Part shown: piece by piece, positions 49,453-58,193 of the stretch
How the letters are laid out: each line of letters starts with the position of its first letter
Position numbering within the stretch: position 1 is the first letter of the stretch
Source: Pseudomonas triclosanedens
GTDB taxonomy: Bacteria > Pseudomonadota > Gammaproteobacteria > Pseudomonadales > Pseudomonadaceae
Length of the DNA stretch: 64,000 nt
Assembly (NCBI RefSeq): GCF_026686735.1
Contig: NZ_CP113432.1
Coordinates: 1,364,001-1,428,000, forward strand
Direction of reading: 5' to 3'
The notes under the pieces: model-generated
The model's input: only the letters and a program-made list of their open reading frames with translations
The model's database searches: none
Told to the model about the DNA's origin: nothing
Translations under genes and position numbers: made by a program

Positions 49453-52331
49453 TGGGCTGGCGACTGCCGTGGCCGCGTCGTCCGGCCCCCAGGCCAGGCC
49501 AGGCCGACACCGAGCCGGACGCCTGGACGCGACATGTCGCCCGCCTTGCCGCGCACGGCATTGAGGCACCTGGAGCCGCCCCTGGGCGGCATCATCGGCG
49601 ACCCGCGACGCAGGCCGACCACGTGGCGCTCTACGACGTGGCGCCGTCCTTCGCCGACCTGCTGCCCTGGGTCGAGTACCTGCCAGCCACGAGGTGCATG
49701 CTGCTCGAAGATGGCCAATCGGTGGCGGCGTTCTTCGAGTTGCAGCCGATCGGTACCGAAGGGCGCGAGACCGCCTGGCTGTGGCAGGCCCGCGATGCCC
49801 TGGAGAACGCGCTGCAGGACTCCTTCGACGAACTGGACGAGAACCCGTGGGTGGTGCAGCTCTATGCGCAGGACGAAGCCTATTGGGACCACTACCTGCG
49901 CACGCTGGGGGCGTACCTGCATCCACGCGCGCAGGGCAGCGCGTTCAGTGAGTTCTATCTGCGCTTCTTCGGTCACCACCTGCGCGCGATCGCCAAGCCG
50001 GGCGGCCTGTTCGAGGACACCACGGTCACTCGCCTGCCGTGGCGCGGCCAGACCCGGCGCGTGCGCATGGTGGTTTATCGGCGCACCCCGGACGCAGCAT
50101 CGGCCCGGCGGGGGCAATCGCCCGAGCAGGCCCTGGCGACGATTTGCGACCGCCTGGTCGGCGGCCTGGCGAATGCCGGTGTCAAGGCCCGGCGCCTTGG
50201 CGCGGCGGACATTCACGACTGGCTGCTGCGCTGGTTCAACCCGAATCCCGGCGCGCTGGGCAGCACGGCCGAAGACCGGGAACGCTTCTACGCGCTCGCC
50301 CGCTACCCGGAGGAACAGGAAGAGGGCGAGATCGAACTGGCCAGCGGCGACTTCGCGCAACGCCTGTTCTTCGGCCAGCCGCGCTCGGATGTCGCCCGCG
50401 GCCTGTGGTTCTTCGACGGCATGCCGCACCGGGCCATCGTCATGGATCGTCTGCGCTCGCCGCCCGCGACCGGACACGTGACCGGCGAGACGCGCAAGGG
50501 CGGCGATGCGATGAACGCGCTGTTCGACCAGATGCCCGAGGACACGGTGATGTGCCTGACCCTGGTCGCCACGCCGCAGGACGTGCTGGAGGCGCACCTC
50601 AACCACCTGGCCCGCAAGGCGGTCGGCGAGACGCTCGCCAGCGAGCAGGCGCGCCAAGACGTGCAGCAGGCCCGCGGCCTCATCGGCAGTGCGCACAAGC
50701 TGTACCGGGGTACGCTGGCGTTCTACCTGCGCGGCCGCGACATGGCGCAGCTCGACGCCCGCGGCCTGCAACTGGTCAACGTCATGCTCAATGCGGGCTT
50801 GCAGCCGGTGCGCGAAGAGGATGAGGTGGCGCCGCTCAACACCTACCTCCGCTGGCTGCCTTGTCTGTTCGACCCGGCGGCGGACAAGCGGCAGTGGTAC
50901 ACGCAACTGATGTTCGCGCAGCACGCGGCCAATCTGGCGCCGGTGTGGGGGCGCAGCCAGGGCACCGGCCATCCGGGCATTACCTTCTTCAACCGGGGCG
51001 GCGGCACGATCACCTTCGACCCACTGAACCGGCTCGACCGGCAGATGAACGCCCACCTGTTCCTCTTCGGTCCCACCGGTTCCGGCAAGAGCGCCACGCT
51101 GAACAACATCCTCAACCAGGTCACGGCGATCTACCGGCCCAGGTTGTTCATCGTCGAGGCCGGCAACAGCTTTGGCCTGTTCGGTGACTTCGCCGCTCGG
51201 CTGGGCCTGAGCGTGCATCGCGTGAAGCTGGCACCCGGCGCGGGCGTGAGCCTGGCGCCATTCGCCGATGCCTGGCGACTGGTCGATACACCGGGCCAGG
51301 TGCAGACGCTGGATGCCGACGCTCTGGACGAGGACGGCGACACCCATCAGGCCGACGACGGGGATGACCAGCGGGACGTGCTCGGCGAACTCGAAATCAC
51401 CGCCCGGCTGATGATCACCGGCGGCGAGGACAAGGAGGAAGCGCGCATGACGCGCGCCGACCGCAGCCTGATTCGCCAGTGCATCCTGGGCGCCGCCCAG
51501 CGCTGCGTGGCACAGGCGCGCACGGTGCTGACCCGCGACGTGCGCGACGCGCTGCGCGAACGCGCCCGCGACGCCAACCTGCCGGATGCCCGGCGCGCGC
51601 GGCTGCTGGAGATGGCCGATGCGATGGACATGCTCTGCCAGGGCGCAGACGGCGAGATGTTCGACCGTCCGGGCACGCCCTGGCCCGAGGCGGACATCAC
51701 CATCGTGGACCTGGCCACCTTCGCGCGCGAGGGCTACAACGCGCAGCTCTCCATTGCCTACATCTCGCTGATCAACACTGTGAACAACATCGCCGAGCGC
51801 GACCAGTTCCTGGGCCGGCCGATCATCAACGTCACCGACGAAGGCCACATCATCACCAAGAACCCGCTGCTCGCGCCCTACGTGGTCAAGATCACCAAGA
51901 TGTGGCGCAAGCTCGGTGCGTGGTACTGGCTGGCGACGCAGAACATCGACGACCTGCCCAAGGCCGCCGAGCCCATGCTCAACATGATCGAGTGGTGGAT
52001 CTGCCTGTCGATGCCGCCCGACGAGGTGGAGAAGATCGCCCGGTTCCGCGAACTTTCACCCGCGCAGAAGGCGCTGATGCTGTCCGCGCGCAAGGAGGCG
52101 GGCAAGTTCAGCGAGGGCGTCATCCTGTCCAAGTCGATGGAAGTGCTGTTCCGCGCCGTGCCGCCCAGCCTCTATCTGGCCCTTGCGCAGACCGAACCGG
52201 AAGAGAAGGCCGAACGCTACCAGCTCATGCGCCAGTACGGCATCGGCGAACTGGATGCCGCCTTCAAGGTGGCCGAAAAGATCGACCAGGCGCGTGGCAT
52301 CGCATCGCCTCCGCTGTTCCTGCCGAAATAA
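49452..52331 (+). CDS. TIGR03744 family conjugative transfer ATPase (VirB4/TraC-like)
   Basis: The 959-residue ATPase energises assembly of the transfer channel. The N-terminal half (TRCMLLEDGQSVAAFFELQP; FSEFYLRFFGHHLRA) is the VirB4-type domain that contacts the membrane complex. Walker A GPTGSGKS is at 540-547. The Walker B region contains IINVTDEGHIITKNPLLAPY, and a C-terminal WYWLATQNIDDLPKAAEPML segment follows. It is complete and of usual length. A gap of 12 bp separates it from the DsbA-like gene. Confidence 0.92.
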   Translation: MGWRLPWPRRPAPRPGQADTEPDAWTRHVARLAAHGIEAPGAAPGRHHRRPATQADHVALYDVAPSFADLLPWVEYLPATRCMLLEDGQSVAAFFELQPIGTEGRETAWLWQARDALENALQDSFDELDENPWVVQLYAQDEAYWDHYLRTLGAYLHPRAQGSAFSEFYLRFFGHHLRAIAKPGGLFEDTTVTRLPWRGQTRRVRMVVYRRTPDAASARRGQSPEQALATICDRLVGGLANAGVKARRLGAADIHDWLLRWFNPNPGALGSTAEDRERFYALARYPEEQEEGEIELASGDFAQRLFFGQPRSDVARGLWFFDGMPHRAIVMDRLRSPPATGHVTGETRKGGDAMNALFDQMPEDTVMCLTLVATPQDVLEAHLNHLARKAVGETLASEQARQDVQQARGLIGSAHKLYRGTLAFYLRGRDMAQLDARGLQLVNVMLNAGLQPVREEDEVAPLNTYLRWLPCLFDPAADKRQWYTQLMFAQHAANLAPVWGRSQGTGHPGITFFNRGGGTITFDPLNRLDRQMNAHLFLFGPTGSGKSATLNNILNQVTAIYRPRLFIVEAGNSFGLFGDFAARLGLSVHRVKLAPGAGVSLAPFADAWRLVDTPGQVQTLDADALDEDGDTHQADDGDDQRDVLGELEITARLMITGGEDKEEARMTRADRSLIRQCILGAAQRCVAQARTVLTRDVRDALRERARDANLPDARRARLLEMADAMDMLCQGADGEMFDRPGTPWPEADITIVDLATFAREGYNAQLSIAYISLINTVNNIAERDQFLGRPIINVTDEGHIITKNPLLAPYVVKITKMWRKLGAWYWLATQNIDDLPKAAEPMLNMIEWWICLSMPPDEVEKIARFRELSPAQKALMLSARKEAGKFSEGVILSKSMEVLFRAVPPSLYLALAQTEPEEKAERYQLMRQYGIGELDAAFKVAEKIDQARGIASPPLFLPK

Positions 52332-52343
52332 CCGGAGCGCGTG

Positions 52344-53138
52344 ATGTCCTCGAAGCGAACCACCTTGCCGAGCCGATCCCAGGCCATTCGCAAGCGCGCC
52401 GGGCGCCTCCCACGGCTGTCCTGGGTGGTCGCTGGCATCCTTGTAGCCGGCCTGCTGGGCTGGCTCCTGTACCGCACTCCCGGTGCGCCGACACCGCGCA
52501 CGGGGCCTGAGGTCGCGCAGGCGCATCCGGCCGGCCCACCCTGGCGCCACGGCCCCGCCGATGCGCGCTTCACGCTGACGCTGTACGCCGACCTGGAGTG
52601 TCCGTTCTGCAAGGCCTACTACCCGACTCTGATGGCCTGGATCGATGCCCACCCCGAGGCCAGCCTGCGGTGGCATCACCTGCCGCTGGCGATGCACGAT
52701 CCCGAGGCGAGTCGGCTGGCCGGCGTGGCCGAGTGCGCAGGCGAAGCGCAAGGCCACGAGGCCTTCTTCAGTGCCATCGCCTGGCTCTACCAGAACACCC
52801 GCGGCGATGGCCAGGGGCTGCCGACCGATCAGGCCTGGCCGGGTCTGACGACCGCCATGCGGACCTGCCTGGACAGCGACCGCCCCACAGCCATCGTTCG
52901 CGCGCAGGCCCACGAGGCTGTGCGTAGCGGCATCAACGCCACGCCCACCGTGCGGCTTGACGACGGCCTGACGGGGAAATCGCTGCTGCTGCACGGTCCG
53001 GTCGAGGGCGATGCGCTGCTGTCGGCGCTCGATCTGGTGGCGTCGCCGGACAGGCCGGACGCTCGTTCAGTGGGGGCCGCCGACGCCGCCGGCACGGCGG
53101 TCCGTGGCCGCCGTCATGGCCTCGCCGAGGCCCAGTAG
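52344..53138 (+). CDS. DsbA-like thioredoxin-fold protein of the transfer operon
   Basis: The 264-residue protein has a membrane anchor (LSWVVAGILVAGLLGWLLY, about residues 30-48). Its periplasmic thioredoxin fold has CPFC at 86-89 in LTLYADLECPFCKAYYPTLM and a cis-proline segment NATPTVRL. It probably forms or isomerises disulphides in transfer proteins. After LLSALDLVASP (near residue 234) the tail PDARSVGAADAAG ... GLAEAQ looks unlike a natural end and overlaps the convergent gene by 25 bp, so the native C-terminus may have been replaced at a junction. Confidence 0.75.
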   Translation: MSSKRTTLPSRSQAIRKRAGRLPRLSWVVAGILVAGLLGWLLYRTPGAPTPRTGPEVAQAHPAGPPWRHGPADARFTLTLYADLECPFCKAYYPTLMAWIDAHPEASLRWHHLPLAMHDPEASRLAGVAECAGEAQGHEAFFSAIAWLYQNTRGDGQGLPTDQAWPGLTTAMRTCLDSDRPTAIVRAQAHEAVRSGINATPTVRLDDGLTGKSLLLHGPVEGDALLSALDLVASPDRPDARSVGAADAAGTAVRGRRHGLAEAQ

Positions 53139-53911
53139 TCGCGGAGCGCGCGCACGCTGTCCGATGGCGAAGGCATGTAGCCGCTCAGGTTGACGAGCCC
53201 GACGTTCATGCCGCGTTCGTCGGTGGTGCCCCTGAGCATCAGCCGTTGGAAGCGGCCGGTGTTCAGGCCATATCGATGCGGATCATCGACTTTCAGCGCC
53301 AGTAGGTGCAGGTGCGAGTTCCAGATTCGGAACTTCGCATGTTCGATGGACTGTATTGCCTGCCAGGGAACGAAGACCCGCTGGGGGCCTTCGCGCGTGA
53401 GGCCGAGGGCATCGGCCACGAGGTCGGCGGGTGGGTCGAGGCGACGCAACCGCCGCACGAGTGTTCGCACGATCGCCCGTGTGAGCGCCACGGCCAGGAT
53501 GACGCCGCCCAGCGCAAGAGCGAGCACGACAGGGTCCGTCTCGTGGATGTCCTTGACGAGGGGCCGCAGCACGACGACCAGCAGAGGGAACACGATCCCC
53601 ATGCCCATGAACAGCACTTCCCACCACGCGGCGCGCGCGATGGGAATGCGCAGCGTCGCCGGGAAGCGGGGCAAGGGCATGTGCCTACCTCGCCAGCGCA
53701 GGCGGCGTCCATACTGTCGGACCAGGACCATGAGCCCCATGACGGAGGTGACGAGGAAGACGGCGGCAGCCAGTCTGGCGGGGCCAGGGTCCGCGCGCAG
53801 GGACGACAGCAACGCAAGCACCAGCGTCAGGCCCGACACCAGGAGCACCGGCTCCACCACGAAGACGTAGATCCTTGTCCACCAAACGCTCCCTGCCTGC
53901 TGCTCGCTCAT
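53114..53911 (-). CDS. Membrane protein with PH-like C-terminal domain
   Basis: The 265-residue protein (MSEQQAGSVWWTRIYVFVVE) has about five membrane segments (LLVSGLTLVLALLSSL, LAAAVFLVTSVMGLMVLV, MGMGIVFPLLVVVL, ALALGGVILAVALTRAIV). A soluble C-terminal domain contains VFVPWQAIQSIEHAKFRIWN, of the kind seen in bacterial PH-like domains. The function is unknown. Its start overlaps the stop of the SnoaL-like gene (ATGA), so the pair is cotranscribed. It is the first non-ICE gene after the transfer operon. Confidence 0.6.
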   Translation of the reverse strand: MSEQQAGSVWWTRIYVFVVEPVLLVSGLTLVLALLSSLRADPGPARLAAAVFLVTSVMGLMVLVRQYGRRLRWRGRHMPLPRFPATLRIPIARAAWWEVLFMGMGIVFPLLVVVLRPLVKDIHETDPVVLALALGGVILAVALTRAIVRTLVRRLRRLDPPADLVADALGLTREGPQRVFVPWQAIQSIEHAKFRIWNSHLHLLALKVDDPHRYGLNTGRFQRLMLRGTTDERGMNVGLVNLSGYMPSPSDSVRALRDYWASARP

Positions 53912-54330
53912 GGCCCTCCGTCCCGATCCCGCTTCGATGCCGCTCCCATCCTGGTCATCCACTCGCTGCAGTCGAAATACACTTCGTTGCGGCGAATCTT
54001 GCCCGCATGGTCCAGTTGTACCAGGCATACGCCGACCACGGTCAACACCTCGCCACCGACCGGGATGTCGGCACACCATTTGTTGAGGAAGCCATCCTGC
54101 ATGGGGATGCCCTCGACCTGCGTCCAGACCCACGCCGGATTGCGCGCCAATAGGCGCTCGAAATAGCCCAGCAACGCGGGCTTTCCCCGCAGCCCTTGGG
54201 GTACGGCAGGGTCGAGATAGAAGGCATCCTCGGAATAGAAGGCAGCCAGCCGCTGAGGATCGTTGCCGGTCCAGGCGGGCAGCCACGCCAGCGCAAAGCG
54301 CCGCGCCTGCTCCGCATCGAGGGCGTTCAT
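53908..54330 (-). CDS. SnoaL-like / NTF2-fold protein
   Basis: The 140-residue protein begins MNALDAEQARRFALAWLPAW. It carries the NTF2-like pattern AAFYSEDAFYLDPAVPQGLR and GKPALLGYFERLLARNPAW, followed by strand-rich sequence with VVGVCLVQLDHAGKI. NTF2-fold proteins are either small enzymes (isomerases, cyclases) or ligand-binding proteins. No substrate can be inferred. A second member of this fold lies at 57107. Confidence 0.7.
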   Translation of the reverse strand: MNALDAEQARRFALAWLPAWTGNDPQRLAAFYSEDAFYLDPAVPQGLRGKPALLGYFERLLARNPAWVWTQVEGIPMQDGFLNKWCADIPVGGEVLTVVGVCLVQLDHAGKIRRNEVYFDCSEWMTRMGAASKRDRDGGP

Positions 54331-54361
54331 CGTGATGTACCGGGCCGACCCGGAACGCGCG

Positions 54362-54955
54362 TCATCGGTGCGCCGCTTTGCGGGTACCGCTGTCGATGGC
54401 CTTGAGCAGCGCTGCACCAAGCACCGACTTGAGCGCGCCGCCGAGGACGAAGGGGGCCACGCCCACGGCGATCGCTTTCTGCACGCCAACCATCGCGGCC
54501 AGCCAGGCGCCGCCGAGCAGCAGGCACAGGGCGTTGCCGATCAGCATCGCCGCGAAGGCCAACACGACGCGCCCGCCATGCCAGCCGCGTTCGACCAGCC
54601 AGCCGGTCAGCGCGCCGGCCACGGGAAAAGCCAGCAGGTAGCCACCCGTCGGTCCCAGGAAGCGCGCCAGACCTCCCGTGCCGCCGGCGAACACCGGCAA
54701 GCCGAGCGCGCCCTGGGCCAGCCAGACGAGGATCGTCAGGCCACCCAGGCGCCAGCCGTACAGTGCGCCGACCAGCGTGACGGCCAGCGTCTGCATGGTC
54801 ATTGGCACCGGCACCATAGGCACGCTGACGTGGGACGACGCGGTGAGCACGAGGGTGCCGAACAGCACCGCCAGCACCTTGGTCGCGTTGGACTGTCCGC
54901 GCAGCCAGCGGGTTGTGTCGAGGGTCCCGAGGGTTTGGGTCGAGGTTGGGGTCAT
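54362..54955 (-). CDS. bioY: BioY-family transporter substrate-binding component
   Basis: The 197-residue membrane protein has the BioY pattern: VSVPMVPVPMTMQTLAVTLV near the N-terminus, GALYGWRLGGLTILVWLAQG, and LPVFAGGTGGLARFLGPTGG with YLLAFPVAGALTGWL. BioY captures biotin as the S component of an ECF transporter, or acts alone. No EcfA/EcfT genes are beside it. ATG 54955 has AAGGAG seven to twelve bases upstream (minus strand). Confidence 0.85.
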   Translation of the reverse strand: MTPTSTQTLGTLDTTRWLRGQSNATKVLAVLFGTLVLTASSHVSVPMVPVPMTMQTLAVTLVGALYGWRLGGLTILVWLAQGALGLPVFAGGTGGLARFLGPTGGYLLAFPVAGALTGWLVERGWHGGRVVLAFAAMLIGNALCLLLGGAWLAAMVGVQKAIAVGVAPFVLGGALKSVLGAALLKAIDSGTRKAAHR

Positions 54956-55019
54956 GGGTTCTCCTTCATGAATGGCGGCACTGGCCGCCGAGCGCATCCT
55001 TGCGCGGACACCGGAAACG

Positions 55020-55478
55020 TCATCGATCCTGCTTGCCCTGCAGGCAGATCAGGGTTTGCTGGCCGAGCGCCACCTGGGCCCGTCCCTGCTCGGTGACGCC
55101 GAAGACTTCGAGTTGGCAGATGGTCAGGGTGCGTCCGGAGCGCACCACCGTGCCGACCGCTTCGAGGTAGTCGCCCTGCGCGGGGGCGAGCAGGTTGATC
55201 TTGAACTCGACGGTCAGCACGGAGCTGTCCGGTGGAAACAGCGTGAAGCCCGCGTAGCCACCGGCCGAGTCGGCGATGGCGCTGGTGCCGCCGGCATGGA
55301 AGTAGCCATGCTGCTGGGTGAGGGTTTCGCGGAACGGCAACCGGATGCTGACCCGCCCGCGCGCAACCTCGTGCAGTTCGGCGCCCAGGTGGTGCATCAG
55401 GCCCTGGCGGGCGAAGCTGTCGCGGACGATTCGCTCGACCTGGGGATCGAGCGGCAAGGATGGGGCGGCTTGGGTCAT
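55020..55478 (-). CDS. PaaI-family hotdog thioesterase
   Basis: The 152-residue protein has the hotdog-fold order of PaaI-type acyl-CoA thioesterases: a long helix (VERIVRDSFARQGLMHHLG), the HGG-containing QQHGYFHAGGTSAIADSAGG motif and VEFKINLLAPAQGDYLEAVG. It would hydrolyse a CoA thioester. The start lies four bases after the enoyl-CoA hydratase stop, so the two enzymes are an operon and may act on the same acyl-CoA. Confidence 0.85.
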   Translation of the reverse strand: MTQAAPSLPLDPQVERIVRDSFARQGLMHHLGAELHEVARGRVSIRLPFRETLTQQHGYFHAGGTSAIADSAGGYAGFTLFPPDSSVLTVEFKINLLAPAQGDYLEAVGTVVRSGRTLTICQLEVFGVTEQGRAQVALGQQTLICLQGKQDR

Positions 55479-55482
55479 CGTT

Positions 55483-56277
55483 CTAAGGTTCCTTTGCAGT
55501 GGAGAGGGGGTTGAATCGAGGTGGCCGCTTCTCCAGGAATGCACGCATGCCTTCCTCGTGGTCGGGCAGCGAAAGGGTGTGGTGGAAGGCGGCCCGCTCG
55601 CGGCGCAGTCCTTCGTCCATGGGCAGGCTGGCGCTGGCACGCGCGGCCTGCTTGATCAGGACCAGCACCTCGCCCGACAGCGACGCCATGTCGGCGGCGA
55701 GCCGGCGGCCCTCTTCGAGCAGGTGATCGGGGGGCACGATGCGCGAGACCAGCCCGCTGCGTTCGGCCTCGCGGGCGTCCATGCGGCGCCCGGTCAGCAG
55801 CAGGTCCATCGCCTTGGCCATGCCGAGCAGGCGCGGCAGGCGCTGCGTGCCGCCCGCACCGGGCATGGTGCCGACGCGAACCTCCGGGTGGCCGAACACG
55901 GCGTTCTCGGCCGCCAGCACGATGTCGCACATCTCGACCAGTTCGCAGCCGCCGCCGAGCGCGAAGCCCTGCACCAGCGCCACCACGGGCTTGGGGAACG
56001 TGCCCAGCGGCGCGCAGCAACCGGCGAAGTCAGTGGCCCGCGCCTGCTCCGCGCTGATGCCCAGCATTTCCTTGAGATCGGCACCGGCCGCGAAGTGTTC
56101 GCCTTCGGCACGCAGCAGGACCACCCGCACGGCGGCGTCGGCCGCCAGCCTGTCGAGGTGCGCGGCCATCGCATCGGTCAGTGAGCGGCACAGGGCGTTG
56201 CGGGCTGCCGGCCGGTCGATGACCAACTCGGCATAGCCGTCTGGGTGCGACGCGCATCGAATGAAATCGGAAGACAT
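55483..56277 (-). CDS. Enoyl-CoA hydratase/isomerase family protein
   Basis: The 264-residue crotonase-fold protein has FAAGADLKEMLGISAEQA (oxyanion loop), GFALGGGCELVEMCDIVLAA, and FGHPEVRVGTMPGAGGTQRL with the glutamates of hydratases in the expected place (about residues 112 and 132). It would add water to a 2-enoyl-CoA. ATG 56277 follows AGGAGA. It leads the minus-strand operon with the thioesterase, opposite the LysE-type exporter. Confidence 0.85.
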   Translation of the reverse strand: MSSDFIRCASHPDGYAELVIDRPAARNALCRSLTDAMAAHLDRLAADAAVRVVLLRAEGEHFAAGADLKEMLGISAEQARATDFAGCCAPLGTFPKPVVALVQGFALGGGCELVEMCDIVLAAENAVFGHPEVRVGTMPGAGGTQRLPRLLGMAKAMDLLLTGRRMDAREAERSGLVSRIVPPDHLLEEGRRLAADMASLSGEVLVLIKQAARASASLPMDEGLRRERAAFHHTLSLPDHEEGMRAFLEKRPPRFNPLSTAKEP

Positions 56278-56508
56278 GGGTTCTCCTGCGAGGAACCGCC
56301 CGAAGTGCCGGGCCGTCATCGATTCGGCAGCGCCGGGCAGTACCTGCGAAGTCTGCTGCGCGATGACGCTTGCGGCCAAGCGCGAATATCTCAGGTGGGA
56401 CTGAAAATTTCTCGCTGGAGCCGACGCCATGCCCGGCCCAGAATCAATTCGCGGACGGGCCTCGTCTTTCCCTCAACGCCCCGGTACTCCCCGTCCCAGC
56501 GAACTCCC

Positions 56509-57102
56509 ATGGAACATACCGCCCTCGTGGCGCTGATCGTCTACGCCTTCGTCATGTCGATCACGCCCGGCCCCAACAACGTGATGCTGATGTCCTCGGG
56601 CCTGCTCTTCGGCCTGGGCCGAACCTGGCCGCACCTGCTGGGCATCCCTGCGGGCGTGATGGTGCAGCTCGGGATCACCGGCGCCGGCCTCGGCGCGGTG
56701 TTCGCCCTCGAACCGCGCCTGCAGGTCGCATTGAAGGTCGTGGGCAGCCTCTACCTGCTCTGGCTGGCCGCGCGACTGTGGCGCGCGGCCGAACTGGAGG
56801 AGACCGAGGCCGGCCGGCCCATCGGCTTCATGCAGGCGCTGGCCTTCCAGTTCGTCAATCCGAAGGCCTGGCTGATCTCGGTGACGGTGGTGTCCACCTT
56901 CCTGCCGCCGGGCGAAGGCTACGCACTGCGCCTGCTGGTGGTCAGCCTGGTGTTCGCCGCCATCGGACTGCCCTGCATGCTGGTCTGGGCCGCCTTCGGC
57001 GCCGGCCTGCGGCCCTGGCTGCGCGACCGCACCGTCGCTCGCGTGGTCAATCGTGCCATGGCGACCCTGGCTGCCCTGACCGTTCTTCTCTTCTGGATGT
57101 GA
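56509..57102 (+). CDS. LysE-family exporter
   Basis: The 197-residue protein has the RhtB/LysE signature SITPGPNNVMLMSSG in the first helix and about six membrane segments in total. A conserved FQFVNPKAWLISVTVVSTF lies in the second half. The family exports amino acids or related metabolites. It is divergent from the enoyl-CoA hydratase across 231 bp, which hold no gene, and leads a plus-strand group. Confidence 0.85.
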   Translation: MEHTALVALIVYAFVMSITPGPNNVMLMSSGLLFGLGRTWPHLLGIPAGVMVQLGITGAGLGAVFALEPRLQVALKVVGSLYLLWLAARLWRAAELEETEAGRPIGFMQALAFQFVNPKAWLISVTVVSTFLPPGEGYALRLLVVSLVFAAIGLPCMLVWAAFGAGLRPWLRDRTVARVVNRAMATLAALTVLLFWM

Positions 57103-57106
57103 TGCC

Positions 57107-57499
57107 ATGACGACACTCTCTCATGATCAACTCCGGGCCCATGCGCTGGCCTGGATCGATGACTGGAACCGGCGCGACGTGCCGGCGGTGTTGGTCGCCT
57201 ACGCCGACGACGCACTGTTCGTGAGCGCGCTGGCCCAGCCCTATACCGGTGGCACGCGGGTACAAGGCAAGGACGCGCTGCGCCGCTACTGGCTGGCCGC
57301 GCTCGCCGACAGGCCGGACCTGCGGTTCGAACTCATCTCGGCCATCTGCGACGTCGAGGCGCAGACCGTCGTCGTCCATTACGTGGCGCAGGCTGGCGGC
57401 AAGCGCACGCGCATGTGCGAGATCATGCGTTTCGAGAATGGACGGCAGGTCCAAGGCGAGGCCCTGCACGGCGTCCCCGCCGAGGAGGGCACGTCATGA
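57107..57499 (+). CDS. SnoaL-like / NTF2-fold protein, second copy
   Basis: The 130-residue protein begins MTTLSHDQLRAHALAWIDDW and contains DVPAVLVAYADDALFVSALA and VQGKDALRRYWLAALADRPD, the helix-strand pattern of SnoaL-like proteins. The ATG lies four bases after the LysE stop, and its stop overlaps the cupin start. The function is unknown. Confidence 0.75.
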   Translation: MTTLSHDQLRAHALAWIDDWNRRDVPAVLVAYADDALFVSALAQPYTGGTRVQGKDALRRYWLAALADRPDLRFELISAICDVEAQTVVVHYVAQAGGKRTRMCEIMRFENGRQVQGEALHGVPAEEGTS

Positions 57500-57897
57500 C
57501 GGCGCTGCTGCGCGCCGTCCGGCCCGACGACGGCAACCGCTATGACTGGGGTGGGGTCTGCCTGGGCTGGCGACTGCTGGAACTGCAACACATGCAGGTG
57601 CGGCAGGAATGGATGCCCGCAGGCGGCGCCGAGGCACCCCACTGGCACGCCAGGGCTCACCAGTTCTTCTACGTGCTCGGTGGCCACCTGCGCCTGAGCA
57701 CGCCCGACCAGGACGTGTTGCTGGAAGCCGGTCAAGGCGTACATGTCCCGGCCGGCACTCGCCACATTGCCGCCAATGGTGGCGACGAGGACGTGAATTT
57801 TCTGGTGTTCTCCAGCCCCAGCACACAGGGCGACCGCATCGAATCGGCCTCGGCCGCCAAACCGGATCGCCGTCGCGACGAGGAGCCTGCGTCATGA
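57496..57897 (+). CDS. Small cupin protein
   Basis: The 133-residue single-domain cupin has the metal motif HWHARAHQFFYVLGGHLRLS and the second box GVHVPAGTRHIAANG. The His residues suggest a bound metal. Such proteins are dioxygenase-like enzymes or binding proteins; no substrate can be named. It overlaps both neighbours by four bases. Confidence 0.8.
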   Translation: MTALLRAVRPDDGNRYDWGGVCLGWRLLELQHMQVRQEWMPAGGAEAPHWHARAHQFFYVLGGHLRLSTPDQDVLLEAGQGVHVPAGTRHIAANGGDEDVNFLVFSSPSTQGDRIESASAAKPDRRRDEEPAS

Positions 57898-58193
57898 CCG
57901 TTTTCGCCATTGCTCAACTCACCATCCACGACCGGACCGCCTACGACCGCTACCAGGCCCGCTTCATGGAGGTGTTCCGCCACCACCGGGGACGTCTGCT
58001 GGCCGCGGACGAGCAGCCTCGCACCATCGAAGGCACCTGGCCGCACCAGAAGCTCGTGCTCATGTCCTTTCCCGACGAAGCCGCCTTCCATGACTGGGCG
58101 GAATCGGACGAGTACCAACGCATTGCCCAGGATCGCATGGCCGGCGCGCAGGCCGTGGTGCTGCTGGTCCAGGGTCTCGCTGTGAATGACTGA
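57894..58193 (+). CDS. DUF1330 family protein
   Basis: The 99-residue protein begins MTVFAIAQLTIHDRTAYDRY. It shows the DUF1330 ferredoxin-like pattern with LVLMSFPDEAAFHDWAESDE and a final VVLLVQGL strand. Function is unknown; the fold is related to small stress-response barrel proteins. It is coupled to the cupin and overlaps the hydrolase start by eight bases. Confidence 0.8.
   Translation: MTVFAIAQLTIHDRTAYDRYQARFMEVFRHHRGRLLAADEQPRTIEGTWPHQKLVLMSFPDEAAFHDWAESDEYQRIAQDRMAGAQAVVLLVQGLAVND

Noticed and set aside
49446..51848. Open frame of 800 codons antisense to the VirB4-like ATPase
   Set aside because: GC-rich third positions open the opposite frame. The protein has no recognisable motif, and the plus-strand ATPase explains the sequence fully.
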